Source of the DNA: Rhineura floridana
Taxonomy: Eukaryota > Chordata > Lepidosauria > Squamata > Rhineuridae
NCBI RefSeq assembly: GCF_030035675.1
Contig: NC_084483.1
Location: 3,782,501 to 3,846,500, forward strand
DNA length: 64,000 bases
Reading direction: 5' to 3'
Shown here in pieces: positions 24,346 to 34,139 of the stretch (positions are counted from its first letter, which is position 1; each line of letters starts with the position of its first letter). The position numbers were made by a program, and so were the translations under genes. The notes beneath the pieces are model-generated. The model ran no database searches. It saw only the letters and a list, made by a program, of their open reading frames with translations, and had not been told where the DNA came from.

Positions 24346-24760
24346 TGTTGGCATTAGGCCGTACTGCCTAAGGATATTTTCATCAGGTCTGGAAAGTTAC
24401 AAGCATGTGTTTTGAGAAGCAGTCTTATCTGCCATGTCTGGCCTGAGAGAGCAGACTTGAAGGTCAGACAGGTTGTCATGGTAACGGGAGATAACAGCTG
24501 GGAAAGTTGTAACAGAGTCCATGAGTTGTTGCTCTTCTGAATTATGCCTCTGAGCTGAGAGGCTGTCTTTTGTGTTTATCTATGGAGAGAGATGTACCAG
24601 AAGGGGGGTGACTGAAGAATCTCTACATGTATTTACTCTTAAGCCTCTGGCCTTAATGTCTTTCAATAAAGACTCTTAACATGCTCTGAAGAAGTTTCTT
24701 GCTCAACTTAACTCCAACGTAATGTATGCTGTTTCACACAACAACGCACACAAGCCAACA
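24346..24760 (+). repeat. 3' LTR of the Copia-type element
   Basis: 415 bp, preceded by a purine tract; followed by the target duplication acacc. Confidence 0.93.
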
Positions 24761-24765
24761 ACACC

Positions 24766-26937
24766 CTCCGTAGGGGAAAAGGACCTATTAGAATGGTCCG
24801 CCCCAGACGCCTAATGGATCCAGAAGGATTCCTGACTGCGCTTGGGGAATTGGAACCTGCTGAAGGCCGCACGGTCGATACCCTGGTGATGGAGTGGAAT
24901 GAGGGGATCACCAGGGCTCTGGACCGCGTGGCACCGAAACGTCCTCTCCCCCTGAACAGAACTCAGTTAGCACCTTGGTATACTCCACGGTTGCGAAATC
25001 TGAGACAGGAGGTGAGACGACTAGAACGCCGGTGGCGGAAATCCCGTTCCGAAGATGTCCGGACACAGGTTAGAGCAGCAGTAACTGCCTACCAAGTGGC
25101 AATAAAGGCAGAAAAGAAGAGGTTCTTTGCTGCCTCTATTGCGTCCGCAGAGTGCTGTCACAGAAGGTTGTTCCAAGTGGTCCGAAGCCTGGTCGGTCCA
25201 GTTGCTCAGGAACCCTTGGAACAGTCTAAGGCCTCCTGTGACAAATTAGCAAAGCACTTTGCCGACAAAATCGAACATTTACGGAGCTCAATTCCGTACG
25301 CCGTGGACACAGTAAATGAAACAGAGTTGGCCAGTTGCAATCCGGTCAAATGGGATCGGTTTCGACCTCTTCCTTCTGAAGATGTGGACAAGGTGCTCTC
25401 GACTGTGAAGCCTACCACCTGTCTAACTGATCCTTGCCCATCGTGGCTCCTTGTGAGCTGCAAAGAGAAATTGGGCGAGGGGATTAAGGCGGTGGTCAAT
25501 GCATCCTTGGAGGAGGGTGTAATGCCATTAGCACTCAAGGAGGCAATTGTAAAGCCCATCTTAAAGAAGTCCTCCTTGGATCCCCAAGTTTTGAATAACT
25601 TTCGCCCAATTTCGAATCTACCATTCCTGGGCAAGATCATTGAGCGAGTGGTGGCTAATCAGTTGTCGACACACTTGGATGAAACGGATTATTTGGATCC
25701 ATACCAATCGGGTTTCAGGACTGGACATGGAACTGAAACAGCATTGGTCGCTCTGGTTGATGATATGAGGAGGGCATTAGATAGGGGAGAATTCACCTTT
25801 CTTGTCCTCATCGATCTCTCAGCGGCTTTTGATACTGTCGACCACAGTATCCTTTTACATCGCCTGGAGGAATCGGGAATAGGAGGCACTGTACTACGGT
25901 GGTTCCATTCCTTTCTATCCGACAGGCATCAACAGGTAGCATTGGGGGAGGAGGTTTCAGATCCTTGGCCTCTCAATTGTGGTGTGCCACAGGGCTCTAT
26001 CCTCTCTCCCATGCTATTTAATATCTATATGAAGCCGCTGGGGACCATCATCAGGAGATTTGGGCTGCAGTGTCACCAATATGCGGATGACACTCAGCTC
26101 TATCTCTCGTTTAAATCTTCACCAGAGTCTGCTGTGGAGACCATGTCCAAGTGCCTGGAATCCGTGAGTGGATGGATGGGAAGGAACAGGCTGAAGTTGA
26201 ATCCTGATAAGACTGAGGTGCTACTCGTGGGAGACAAGGGAAGGCTGGAAGATGTTGACCTGGTGTTCGACGGGGTGAAATTGTCCCTGAAGGACCAGGT
26301 CCGCAGCCTTGGGGTTGTTCTTGATTCCAAGCTGTCCATGGAGGCTCAGATTTCGGCAGTGAGCCGGGCAGCTTGGTATCAATTACACTTCATTTGTAGA
26401 CTGCAGCCCTACCTTCCTGCTTATCAGCTCCCACTGGTGGTACATGCCCTGGTCACCTCTCGGTTGGATTACTGTAATGCGCTCTACGTGGGGTTACCCT
26501 TGAAAACGGTCCGGAAATTACAACTTATACAAAATGCTGCGGCTCGACTACTTACAAACTGTTGCCGCCGGGAACACATCACCCCAGTGTTGTTCGACCT
26601 ACACTGGCTTCCAGTTATTTTCCGGGCCCAGTTCAAGGTGTTGGTATTAACCTTTAAATCCCTATACGGTCTCAGCCCAGTTTATCTGATGGAGCGCCTC
26701 CAGCGCCACCAACCATGCTGCCCAACAAGATCAGCCACACAGGACCTTCTCTCAATCCCGCCAACTAAAACAGCTAGGTTGGCGGGGACAAGAGAGAGGG
26801 CATTTTCAGTGGCAGCCCCCACTCTCTGGAACTCCCTCCCATATGACCTTCGACATGCCCCTTCCCTGAATGTATTCCGCCAAGCTTTGAAGACCTGGCT
26901 CTTCAGACAGGCCTTTGGGACTTACGGGGAAGGTTAA
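24766..26937 (+). CDS. LINE reverse transcriptase part
   Basis: 724 codons in the frame of the endonuclease part. The RT fingers/palm run from NNFRPISNLPF to the catalytic YADDTQLYL, then LNPDKTEVLLVG and the thumb and C-terminal region ending KTWLFRQAFGTYGEG. No stop lies inside. Function in the family: copies its own RNA at a nicked target. Interrupted upstream, so not active as it stands. Confidence 0.93.
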   Translation, partial: LRRGKGPIRMVRPRRLMDPEGFLTALGELEPAEGRTVDTLVMEWNEGITRALDRVAPKRPLPLNRTQLAPWYTPRLRNLRQEVRRLERRWRKSRSEDVRTQVRAAVTAYQVAIKAEKKRFFAASIASAECCHRRLFQVVRSLVGPVAQEPLEQSKASCDKLAKHFADKIEHLRSSIPYAVDTVNETELASCNPVKWDRFRPLPSEDVDKVLSTVKPTTCLTDPCPSWLLVSCKEKLGEGIKAVVNASLEEGVMPLALKEAIVKPILKKSSLDPQVLNNFRPISNLPFLGKIIERVVANQLSTHLDETDYLDPYQSGFRTGHGTETALVALVDDMRRALDRGEFTFLVLIDLSAAFDTVDHSILLHRLEESGIGGTVLRWFHSFLSDRHQQVALGEEVSDPWPLNCGVPQGSILSPMLFNIYMKPLGTIIRRFGLQCHQYADDTQLYLSFKSSPESAVETMSKCLESVSGWMGRNRLKLNPDKTEVLLVGDKGRLEDVDLVFDGVKLSLKDQVRSLGVVLDSKLSMEAQISAVSRAAWYQLHFICRLQPYLPAYQLPLVVHALVTSRLDYCNALYVGLPLKTVRKLQLIQNAAARLLTNCCRREHITPVLFDLHWLPVIFRAQFKVLVLTFKSLYGLSPVYLMERLQRHQPCCPTRSATQDLLSIPPTKTARLAGTRERAFSVAAPTLWNSLPYDLRHAPSLNVFRQALKTWLFRQAFGTYGEG

Positions 26938-27095
26938 ATTTTTACGACGAATAGCCTACTACTCTGTACTGGAACTGCTTTATTGTTTTATTGTTATATT
27001 GTATTTTATGATGTATTTTATTATGATGTAATGTATTGTTGTTAAATTGTACGTCGCCTAGAGTGGCCATTGGCCAGATAGGCGACCCACAAATT

Positions 27096-27097
27096 AG

Positions 27098-27146
<49 letters not shown>
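27096..27146 (+). repeat. (ATT)n tail of the LINE
   Basis: About 16 uninterrupted ATT units at the LINE 3' end. Confidence 0.9.
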
Positions 27147-27147
<1 letters not shown>

Positions 27148-27679
27148 TGCTCATGTACTCCCCCCTCCTCTTTCACTTGACTTACCATATGTCTTCTACA
27201 GAGCTTGGAAGTAACTCGTTAGAAATAACGAGTTACTTGTAATTTGTTACTATTTTGCATAACGAGTGGGTAACTTCGTTACATTTTGTATGTAACAGAA
27301 CAAGAGGTAATTTCATTACTTTTGAGCTGCAAATGTAACTTTTTTGCATTACATTTGGAAGTTACTGAGGGGGGAAAGCAGGGGAAATCATCTGCTGCTG
27401 TGATTGGTGGAATGGTGGAGGAAAGATATGTGCCTCAAACTGGGCTTCTGCGCTGTTTAGCTCTTCCCTCGTGCTCTATGGAGGCACGAGGGAGGAAGTG
27501 GAGAGTCAGACAGCGCTGGAGGGCAAGGAGGAGTAGAAGGCAGAAGCAGCAGAATGGAAATGAAGAGCTGTGGAGGTGAATGTATGTGTTACCCTTTCCA
27601 GCCTACTCTCCCTGCCTCCCCCCCCCGCTCGTCCTGCCTCCCTCAGCCTGCTCGCCCGCCCCCTCTGCTCTTCCTGGCA

Positions 27680-28490
27680 CCCCCTGCTTGTCCTCGCATC
27701 TCCTCTGCTTGTCCTTGCACCCCCTCCGCTTGTCCTTGCACCCTCTTTGCATCCCCTCCGCTTGTCCTTGCACCCTCTTTGCATCCCCTCCGCTTGTCCT
27801 TGCACCCTCTTTGCATCCCCTCCGCTTGTCCTTGCACCCTCTTTGCATCCCCTCCGCTTGTCCTTGCACCCTTTTTGCATCTCCTCCGCTTGTCCTTGCA
27901 CTCTCTTTGCATCCCCTCTGCTTGTCTTGCACCCTCTTTGCATCTCCTCCGCTTGTCCTTGCACCCTCTTTGCATCCCCTCCGCTTGTCCTTGCACCCTC
28001 TTTGCATCCCCTCCGCTTGTCCTTGCACCCTCTTTGCATCCCCTCCGCTTGTCCTTGCACCCTCTTTGCATCCCCTCCGCTTGTCCTTGCACCCTCTTTG
28101 CATCCCCTCCGCTTGTCCTTGCACTCTCTTTGCATCCCCTCTGCTTGTTCTTGCACCCTCTCTGCATCCCCTCCGCTTGTCCTTGCACTCTCTTTGCATC
28201 CCCTCAGCTTGTCCTTGCACCCTCCTTGCATCCCTTCCGCTTGTCCTTGCACCCTCTTTGCATCCCCTCCGCTTGTCCTTGCACCCTCTTTGCATCCCCT
28301 CCGCTTGTCCTTGCACCCTCTTTGCATCTCCTCCGCTTGTCCTTGCACCCTCTTTGCATCCCCTCTGCTTGTCCTTGCACCCTCTTTGCATCCCCTCTGC
28401 TTGTCCTTGCACCCTCTTTGCATCCCCTCCGCTTCTCCTTGCACCCTCTTTGCATCCCCTCCGCTTGTCTTTGCACCCCTCCAGAGAGGG
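27680..28490. repeat. 32-bp tandem array (about 24 units)
   Basis: Unit cttgtccttgcaccctcttt plus gcatcccctccg, period 32 bp (for example unit starts at 27729 and 27761). Few substitutions between units. Since 32 is not a multiple of 3 and the unit lacks stops in most frames, overlapping open frames of about 180-340 codons arise on both strands; none looks like a gene. Confidence 0.96.
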
Positions 28491-28636
28491 TGAAAATTGG
28501 GAACTGGCAAGAGACTAGGAGGTAAGTGCAGTCTCATACTTCTGTTTGTGTGTTTTGCTTCAGTTAGGTGCCTCTCATAGAGCGACTCTCACTAGGCAGC
28601 AAGAGATGACTACCCCAAGCAACTAATTTGGGGCAC

Positions 28637-29431
28637 TGTGATGATCCTGTATTAGTGTAAATAGGGTAAGTGCTGTTTGTTTAGAAGATACATGGTAAGT
28701 GGAGTAAAAGAGGAGGGGGAGTGAATGGGCAGTAGAATGCTGGATGATTGGCTGAATGTTTAAAATGGCTGACAGTATAAATGAAAGGATGTCAGGTAAA
28801 TCTGGGTGGATGTGAGGTGGACGTTGGTGGACTTGAGAGGGTTGTTTTGGTGGGTTTTGAGATTGTGTGGAGAGTTGGTGGATGTGAGGAGAGGGTGGAG
28901 TTTGGATTAATGCTAAGACCAGTACCTCAGGAATAGATGTAACCATATGCTTAAGTGCCTTTTAAAGAAATCTTGTTATCTTTGTTATTCAATAAATACT
29001 TTTGGTTTACCAAAGGCCTGATCCTTGGCTGGGGTTTCACAGACCAGAAGGGAGGGTAAGGTAATGACCAAGGCTGAAGGATAACAAATGGTGGCAGCGG
29101 GTGAAGGGAAGAATATAACACCACAAGTATTCAGAGCAAACCAGAATTATAAGCAGTCTGAGTAAATCAAAGGGATTGGGACAGCTTTAGCACTCAGTCA
29201 CAGAGGTAACCAGATAGAGAGACTCAGGCAGAGTCTCTGGGACTACTGGTTATAGGACGTGACTGGTGGTGCTGCCTAGCAGGGGGATCTGTTGAGATCT
29301 GTGCTAGAGTGGGGAGAGAAACCATAAGAAAGGACAGTCCGGACTGGTGGAGTCCCTGGTGGTGCCTAGAGACAGGCAGTAACCACGAGCAGGTAGGAAC
29401 CTGACAGGGAGAGCTAGGGAAGGGCGTCACA
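28637..29431 (+). mobile_element. Solo LTR family R1, copy A
   Basis: TGTGATGATC to GGGCGTCACA, 795 bp, with AATAAA near 28990. Flanks ggcac and gtcac agree at 4 of 5 bases. Lies in the hAT-ended segment. Fossil. Confidence 0.85.
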
Positions 29432-30022
29432 GTCACCATGCAACAAATTATTAGCTATTTTAATTTTTGGTTGTTGTATATTTACTGTCAGGAAGAGGTA
29501 CTTGTGAGATTTTCTGCCTCAAATGCCAACCTAACTTTTCAAGCTATGGTACTATGACCTTGACTTGGGGTCAGGGCACCATTTGCTCTTCTGCTTCAAG
29601 TAGCAAAATGTCTTGGGCTGCATCTGCTTGCAGTCATTTCACATACTGGACAACTAACATGGCTTTTTGGTGAAGGGCAAGAGAGAATAAGACTGTTATC
29701 TCAAAAACAGTTGTGCTTGAGGAAAAGATGGCAAACATATGTAGAACTGAACTTTTCTGCAATAATATAGACATTTGCATAGGGTATTTTTTTCTACTCA
29801 TGGAATATTAAATCTTTAAGTCCTAAATCCTTTGTCATCCCCTCCCCCTTGTGCACACCCTTTACACTGTCTTTCTCCCTATGCATGTAGGTCAAAATGA
29901 CAACTGGTGTAGTTTGGGAATTAACAGAATGAGAACTGAATTACAACTCAAAAAAGAACTTCCCTGCTGGTGTCAGCTACTGATGTGGGGGGCATTTTGT
30001 TAGGGAGAAGTGATGAGAGGGG

Positions 30023-30815
30023 TGTGATGTTCATGTATTAGTGTATATATGGTAAGTGCTGTTTGTATAGGAGATACATGGTAAGTGGAATGAAAGAGGA
30101 GGGGGGAGTGAATGGGCAGTAGAATGCTGGATGATTGGCTGAGTGTTTAGAATGGCTGAGGGTATAAATGGAAGGATGACAGTTAAATCTGGGTGGACGG
30201 TGGACGGTGGACGTTAGAGGGTTGTTTTGGTGGGGTTTTGGGAGAGGAGATTGTGTGGAGAGTTGGTGGATGTGAGGAGAGTGTGGAGTTCGGATTAATA
30301 CTAAGACAAGTATCATAGCAATAGAAGAAACCATATGCTTATGTGCCTTTATAAAGTAATCTTGTTATCTTTGTTTATTTAATAAATACTGTATTTGGTT
30401 TACCAAAGGCCTGATCCTTGGCTGGGGTTTCACAGACCAGAAGGGAGGGTAAGGTAAATACCAAGGCTGAAGAGTGACAAATGGTGGCAGCGGGGAAGGG
30501 AAGAATAACACCACAAGTATTCAGAGCAAACCAGGATTATCTGCATTGATACAAAGGGATTGGGACAGCTTAAGCACGCAGTCACAGAGGTAACCTGATA
30601 GAGAGACTCAGGCAGAGTCTCTGGGAATACGGGTTATAGGACGTGACTGGTGGTGCTGCCTAGCAGGGGGATCTGGTGAGGTCTATGCTAGAGCGGGGAG
30701 AGAAACCATAAAAAAGGACAGTCCGGACTGGTGGAGTCCCTGGTGGTGCCTAGTGACAGGCAGTAACCACGAGCAGGTAGGAACCTGACAGGGAGAGCCA
30801 GGGAAGGGCGTCACA
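30023..30815 (+). mobile_element. Solo LTR family R1, copy B
   Basis: TGTGATGTTC to GGGCGTCACA, 793 bp, with a perfect 5-bp duplication agggg (30018-30022, 30816-30820). This copy best defines the family ends. Fossil. Confidence 0.9.
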
Positions 30816-31128
30816 AGGGGGTAATTTGCTGCGAAAACTTTTTATCTGCAACCCCTTCCCTGGCCACTTTCCCCTAGCTGATGGAGGTCAATAAGGAAAA
30901 ATATGGGGCATTGCACTGGTAAAGTGGCAGGCATGGAAAACAGCCCCTTCCATCTATCTCCTGCTTCACCTACCCAAATGCACCCCAGCAAATGCTTTGC
31001 ACATTGACAGCACACATTTAGTTGGTTTTCTGGTATTTGCTGCTGAAAGTGTAGTTCCATGCTGGGTGCAGCTGGGACGTTCTGAGTTCATATCTTACCA
31101 CAGCCATGAACTCGCTGGATGACCTTCT

Positions 31129-31433
31129 GGCCACACCCACGCCAGACATTTATGCCACTTTAAACAGTCATGACTTCCCCCAAAGAATCCTGGCAAGTGT
31201 AGTTTGTGACGGGTGCTGAGTGTTATTAGGAGACTCCTATTCTCCCAACAGAGCTCCAATGTCCAGAGTGGTTTAACAGTCAGCCCCTCTTCTCAGACAA
31301 TTCTGTGACTGGAGTTCTGTGGGGGGAATTGGGGTCTCCTAACAACTCTCAGGACCCTTCACACATTACACTTCCCAGGATTCTGAGATCATGATTGTTT
31401 AAAGTGGAATAAATGTCTGGTGTGGATGTAGCC
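31129..31433. mobile_element. Palindromic miniature transposon P2
   Basis: Left ggccacacccacgccagaca, right complement tctggtgtggatgtagcc. Inner arms share the aaagaatcctgg / ccaggattct core with P1. Confidence 0.8.
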
Positions 31434-31569
31434 TTAGTGAGTCATTTTTCTTTCCAGCCTGCCCATCAATCATATGGACATTAAAAAAATCTGGACTATT
31501 ATAAAAGTTAGAATTTTATTTGAAACACCTTTCAACACTCAAAAAAGGACTGTCAGTCATTACAGCAGT

Positions 31570-31745
31570 ATGACAATGGAACCAATTACCTAGGGAAGTG
31601 GTGGGCTCTCCAACATTGGAAGCATTCAAGAGGCAGCTGGACAGCCACCTGTCAGGTGTGCTTTAACTTGGATTCCTGCATTGAGCAGGGGTGTGGACTC
31701 GATGACCTTAAAGGTTCCTTCCAACTCTACTGTTCTATAATTTTC
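31570..31745 (+). mobile_element. CR1 LINE 3' terminus
   Basis: Contains gaggcagctggacagccacctgtc, gatgacctt and ccttccaactctac in order and ends in the CR1-type tail ttctata. Only the 3' end is present. Confidence 0.75.
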
Positions 31746-31757
31746 TGTTTGCTGAGA

Positions 31758-31759
<2 letters not shown>

Positions 31760-31827
<68 letters not shown>

Positions 31828-31860
31828 ACTCACTCACTCACTCACTCACTCACTCACACA
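31760..31860 (+). repeat. (CT)n then (CACT)n microsatellite
   Basis: About 31 CT units run directly into about 8 CACT units. Confidence 0.95.
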
Positions 31861-32283
31861 GCCACTGAGCGTTCCATAACAGAGCATGCTCAGTACTCAT
31901 TTGGGCTGTTTTGGGAGTCATCCCCTTTCTGTTTTCTCTCTCACTTTTTTGTATTCTGCAACACTTGGGGTTCCCTCTTGCCCACTCATACTCCTTATTA
32001 TGTGTGGTATGGATGGTGATACCATGGCTACATAAGCAACAACACTTCCAGCCTGAGCTTCAGAAATAGAGGGAATGACACTCTGACCAGTTTAAGTGGT
32101 TAGTATTTAAATCTGATTGGAAACTGTTCAGTTTGACACAAGGTGGCTATTAAGCATGACCTAAAAGCTGCAATTCCAAGCATACTTACTTGGAAGTAAT
32201 TCCCATAGCAGTAAATAGGATTTACTTCTGGGAGTATAGGATCAATCCGTAAGAGTCTCCCAGTAGACACCATACATGTAAGC

Positions 32284-32425
32284 ACATGGCTTTTCCCCAA
32301 GAATCTTGGGGACTGTAGTTTACTCCTCACAGAGCTACAATTCCCAGCACCCGTAACAAACTACAGTTCCCAGGATTCTTTTTTTGGGGGGCGGTGGAAA
32401 TGTGCTTTAAATCTGTCATGTGTAT
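32284..32425. mobile_element. Miniature transposon remnant related to P1/P2
   Basis: Facing copies of ccaagaatcttggggactgt and acagttcccaggattcttt around a short core. The outer ends have diverged. Confidence 0.6.
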
Positions 32426-33327
32426 GCAACTTTGGTGAGATAATAGCTGAAGGTAATCAGCCCAAAATGATAACAAATAATCAGTAGGCATTCCCAAAAG
32501 GCATTCAAACAGTGGGTAAAAAAAGTGAGAATTACAGAGGCAAACACAGAATGCAGTTAAGCAATAAAGTAATCCAAGAGAGAGGAGACACCTTTGTCTC
32601 TGCTCTCTCCCTCCTGAGCCATGAGGGCAACTCCCAAACCTGAGTGTTGTGCCTCCAAGTTAGTTAGAACTAGGTATGCCTTTCCTATCTACTATGTATT
32701 TCTATAAATAAAATAGCTTTTCTTATTTTACTAAGTCTTAAATCTCAGTGATCTCAGTGCAGGGTAAAAGCCTGCCACTTAGGTAAACGTACACATTGGC
32801 ACACACACATCTCAGACTGTTGACAATCTCTGCTAATATCTATACAAATTTACATAACATGCATCACCTGAACTCACATGATCTAGAGTTACCTTAGATC
32901 TTGCAACATTTGCAAATGGGAAGCAATAGGGTTTTATGTTAGTTCTGATTGTCTATTGGGCTATCATAGGGTATGTATTTTTTGCCTTTTCTATGGCAAA
33001 AACTCCAACTTCAGTGGAATTTATGTGATGTGTTCTAATCACTTGAATTTAGCTAATGAATGCTTTATTCTTTCATCAGAACTTTAGCAGTAGTACTAAA
33101 ATACTAATAAAAAAGGGAAAGAGAAAAAATACTTTACATACATCATTCAGCTGTATTGTTAATTATAGATATAGATATAGATATAAAGGATAAACGGCAT
33201 TTTGTCAAAAGTATTTTTGTCTACATTTTATACCTCCTCCTTGGTTTTCCAAGCTTGGCATGGAATGCTTGTTATACAGAATTAATTTGAAATGCTGCAT
33301 TATCATCATCATCATCTTCAAAATAAA

Positions 33328-33455
33328 AAATAAATGTACTGCCTTCAAGTTGATTCCGACTTATGGTGACCCTATGAATAGGGTTTTCATGAGAGGCAGT
33401 GACTGGCCCAAGATCACCCAGTGAGCTTCATGGCTATGTGGGGATTTGAACCCTT
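33328..33455 (-). mobile_element. tRNA-derived squamate SINE, truncated
   Basis: Plus strand shows the 3' end (gactta-tggtgaccctatgaata) and body (ggcagtgactggcccaagat, cagtgagcttcatggct). The tRNA head is missing. Confidence 0.8.
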
Positions 33456-33844
33456 CTACTACCCGCTGTGTGTGTGTGTTTAGTTTTAATATTGTTTTAG
33501 GCTGCTTAGATGTGCAGCAGCCAAGGCCAGCACCTTGTAGGCATTTTTTAAAAAAAGTAACTGAAATGTAATTGTAGTGATTACTTTTGAGGAAAAGTAA
33601 AGTAATCAGTTACTTTCAGAGCAATAGTAATTGTAACTGTAATTACTACTTTTTTGGCCAAGTAATTGTAACTGTAATTTATTACTTTTTAAAAGTAATC
33701 TTCCAAGCTCTGGTCTTCTATATAAACAGCACTTACCATATTTACACTATAAGCAGGAACATCACAGCTGGCAATTTGTGAAGTGGATAATTTGTCAAGT
33801 ACTATGTACTCCCACATGTTACGCATATTGCTTTGATAACTCAG

Positions 33845-34135
33845 ATTTATTATTTATTTATTTATTTTATTTTATTTAACTTCTATACCGCCCAAAGCCA
33901 AAAGGCTCTCTGGGCGGTGTACATAAGAGTAAAACAGCAACATAAAATACAAAAACATAGAAATAAATAGCGAACTCAACAGAACAATAATTAAATAGCA
34001 TTAAAATACAATAAAATACAATTAAACTGTAGTTAAAACAAGCAAAGACTCACATACATACACCCACCAATCTCAGTCACACCACACAGCATACATCCGG
34101 CGACAATGTCCCACGCCGAAGACTCTCCTTGCACA
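33845..34135 (-). mobile_element. LINE 3' end with (TTTA)n tail
   Basis: (ttta)n, then cttctataccgcccaaagcc and ctctctgggcggtgtacata, the same family as 10958-11225, extending to cggcgacaatgtccc. Confidence 0.7.
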
Positions 34136-34139
34136 GTGA

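Larger units (their letters stand above)
22132..24760 (+). mobile_element. Ty1/Copia-type LTR retrotransposon, shortened non-autonomous form, recent
   Basis: Two 415-bp LTRs (22132-22546 and 24346-24760, TGTTGG...CCAACA) that are almost identical, flanked by a 5-bp duplication acacc (22127-22131, 24761-24765). A primer-binding site right after the 5' LTR (tggtagcagaggatggtt) is complementary to the 3' end of vertebrate initiator tRNA-Met, the Copia habit. A purine tract lies before the 3' LTR. The internal part carries a gag-like region with a CCHC zinc knuckle (CFACGARGHLPKDC) and a protease-like DSGAS motif. Too short for a complete autonomous element. Near-identical LTRs point to a recent insertion. 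Treated as a fossil. Confidence 0.92.
21645..27146 (+). mobile_element. L2/L3 (CR1-superfamily) LINE, 5' truncated, young, split by a Copia element
   Basis: Endonuclease part at 21652-22131 (GVAVIYRES, LGDFNVHAE, SDHYLV). After the inserted element the same frame continues at 24766-26937: RT motifs NNFRPISNLPFLGKIIE, LIDLSAAFDTVDHSILL, CGVPQGSILSPMLFNIYM, CHQYADDTQLYLSF, and the C-terminal SRLDYCNALYVGLP, QNAAARLLT. The 3' UTR has agagtggccattggccagat, and the tail is (ATT)n at about 27096-27146. Without the insert the frame is open for about 884 codons, so it was near-intact apart from 5' truncation. It lies inside LTR copy D. Confidence 0.92.
27199..33712. mobile_element. 6.5-kb hAT-ended segment inside LTR copy D
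   Basis: Ends CAGAGCTTGGAAG (27199) and its exact complement CTTCCAAGCTCTG (33712), flanked by a perfect 8-bp duplication gtcttcta (27191-27198, 33713-33720), the hAT signature. Both ends are rich in subterminal GTTAC/GTAAC motifs, likely transposase-binding sites. Inside: a left arm with a 32-bp array (27680-28490), two R1 solo LTRs, a palindromic miniature element, a CR1 tail, simple repeats and a SINE. No hAT transposase frame was recognised, so it is non-autonomous or has decayed. 28520-28636, 29437-30017 and 31435-33325 contain unassigned sequence. Confidence 0.88.
20890..33766 (-). mobile_element. Solo LTR family R1, copy D, host of a nested insertion cluster
   Basis: Outer ends TGTGACAACC (20890) and ACATCACA (33766) are flanked by a perfect 5-bp duplication gctgg (20885-20889, 33767-33771). 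The LTR's own sequence is only about 0.85 kb: 20890-21644, about 27145-27198 and 33721-33766. It is split by an L2/L3-type LINE and by a 6.5-kb hAT-ended segment. Fossil; the oldest layer of the nest. Confidence 0.88.

Noticed and set aside
27680-28490. CRISPR-like array
   Set aside because: Units are contiguous 32-bp repeats with no spacers, in a vertebrate genome.
27506-28537. Open frames of about 180-340 codons on both strands
   Set aside because: They all come from the 32-bp tandem array, which lacks stops; the peptides are pure repeats.
29434-30017. Internal region of one LTR element between R1 copies A and B
   Set aside because: Copy B has its own perfect 5-bp duplication and copy A its own near-perfect one, so they are separate solo LTRs.
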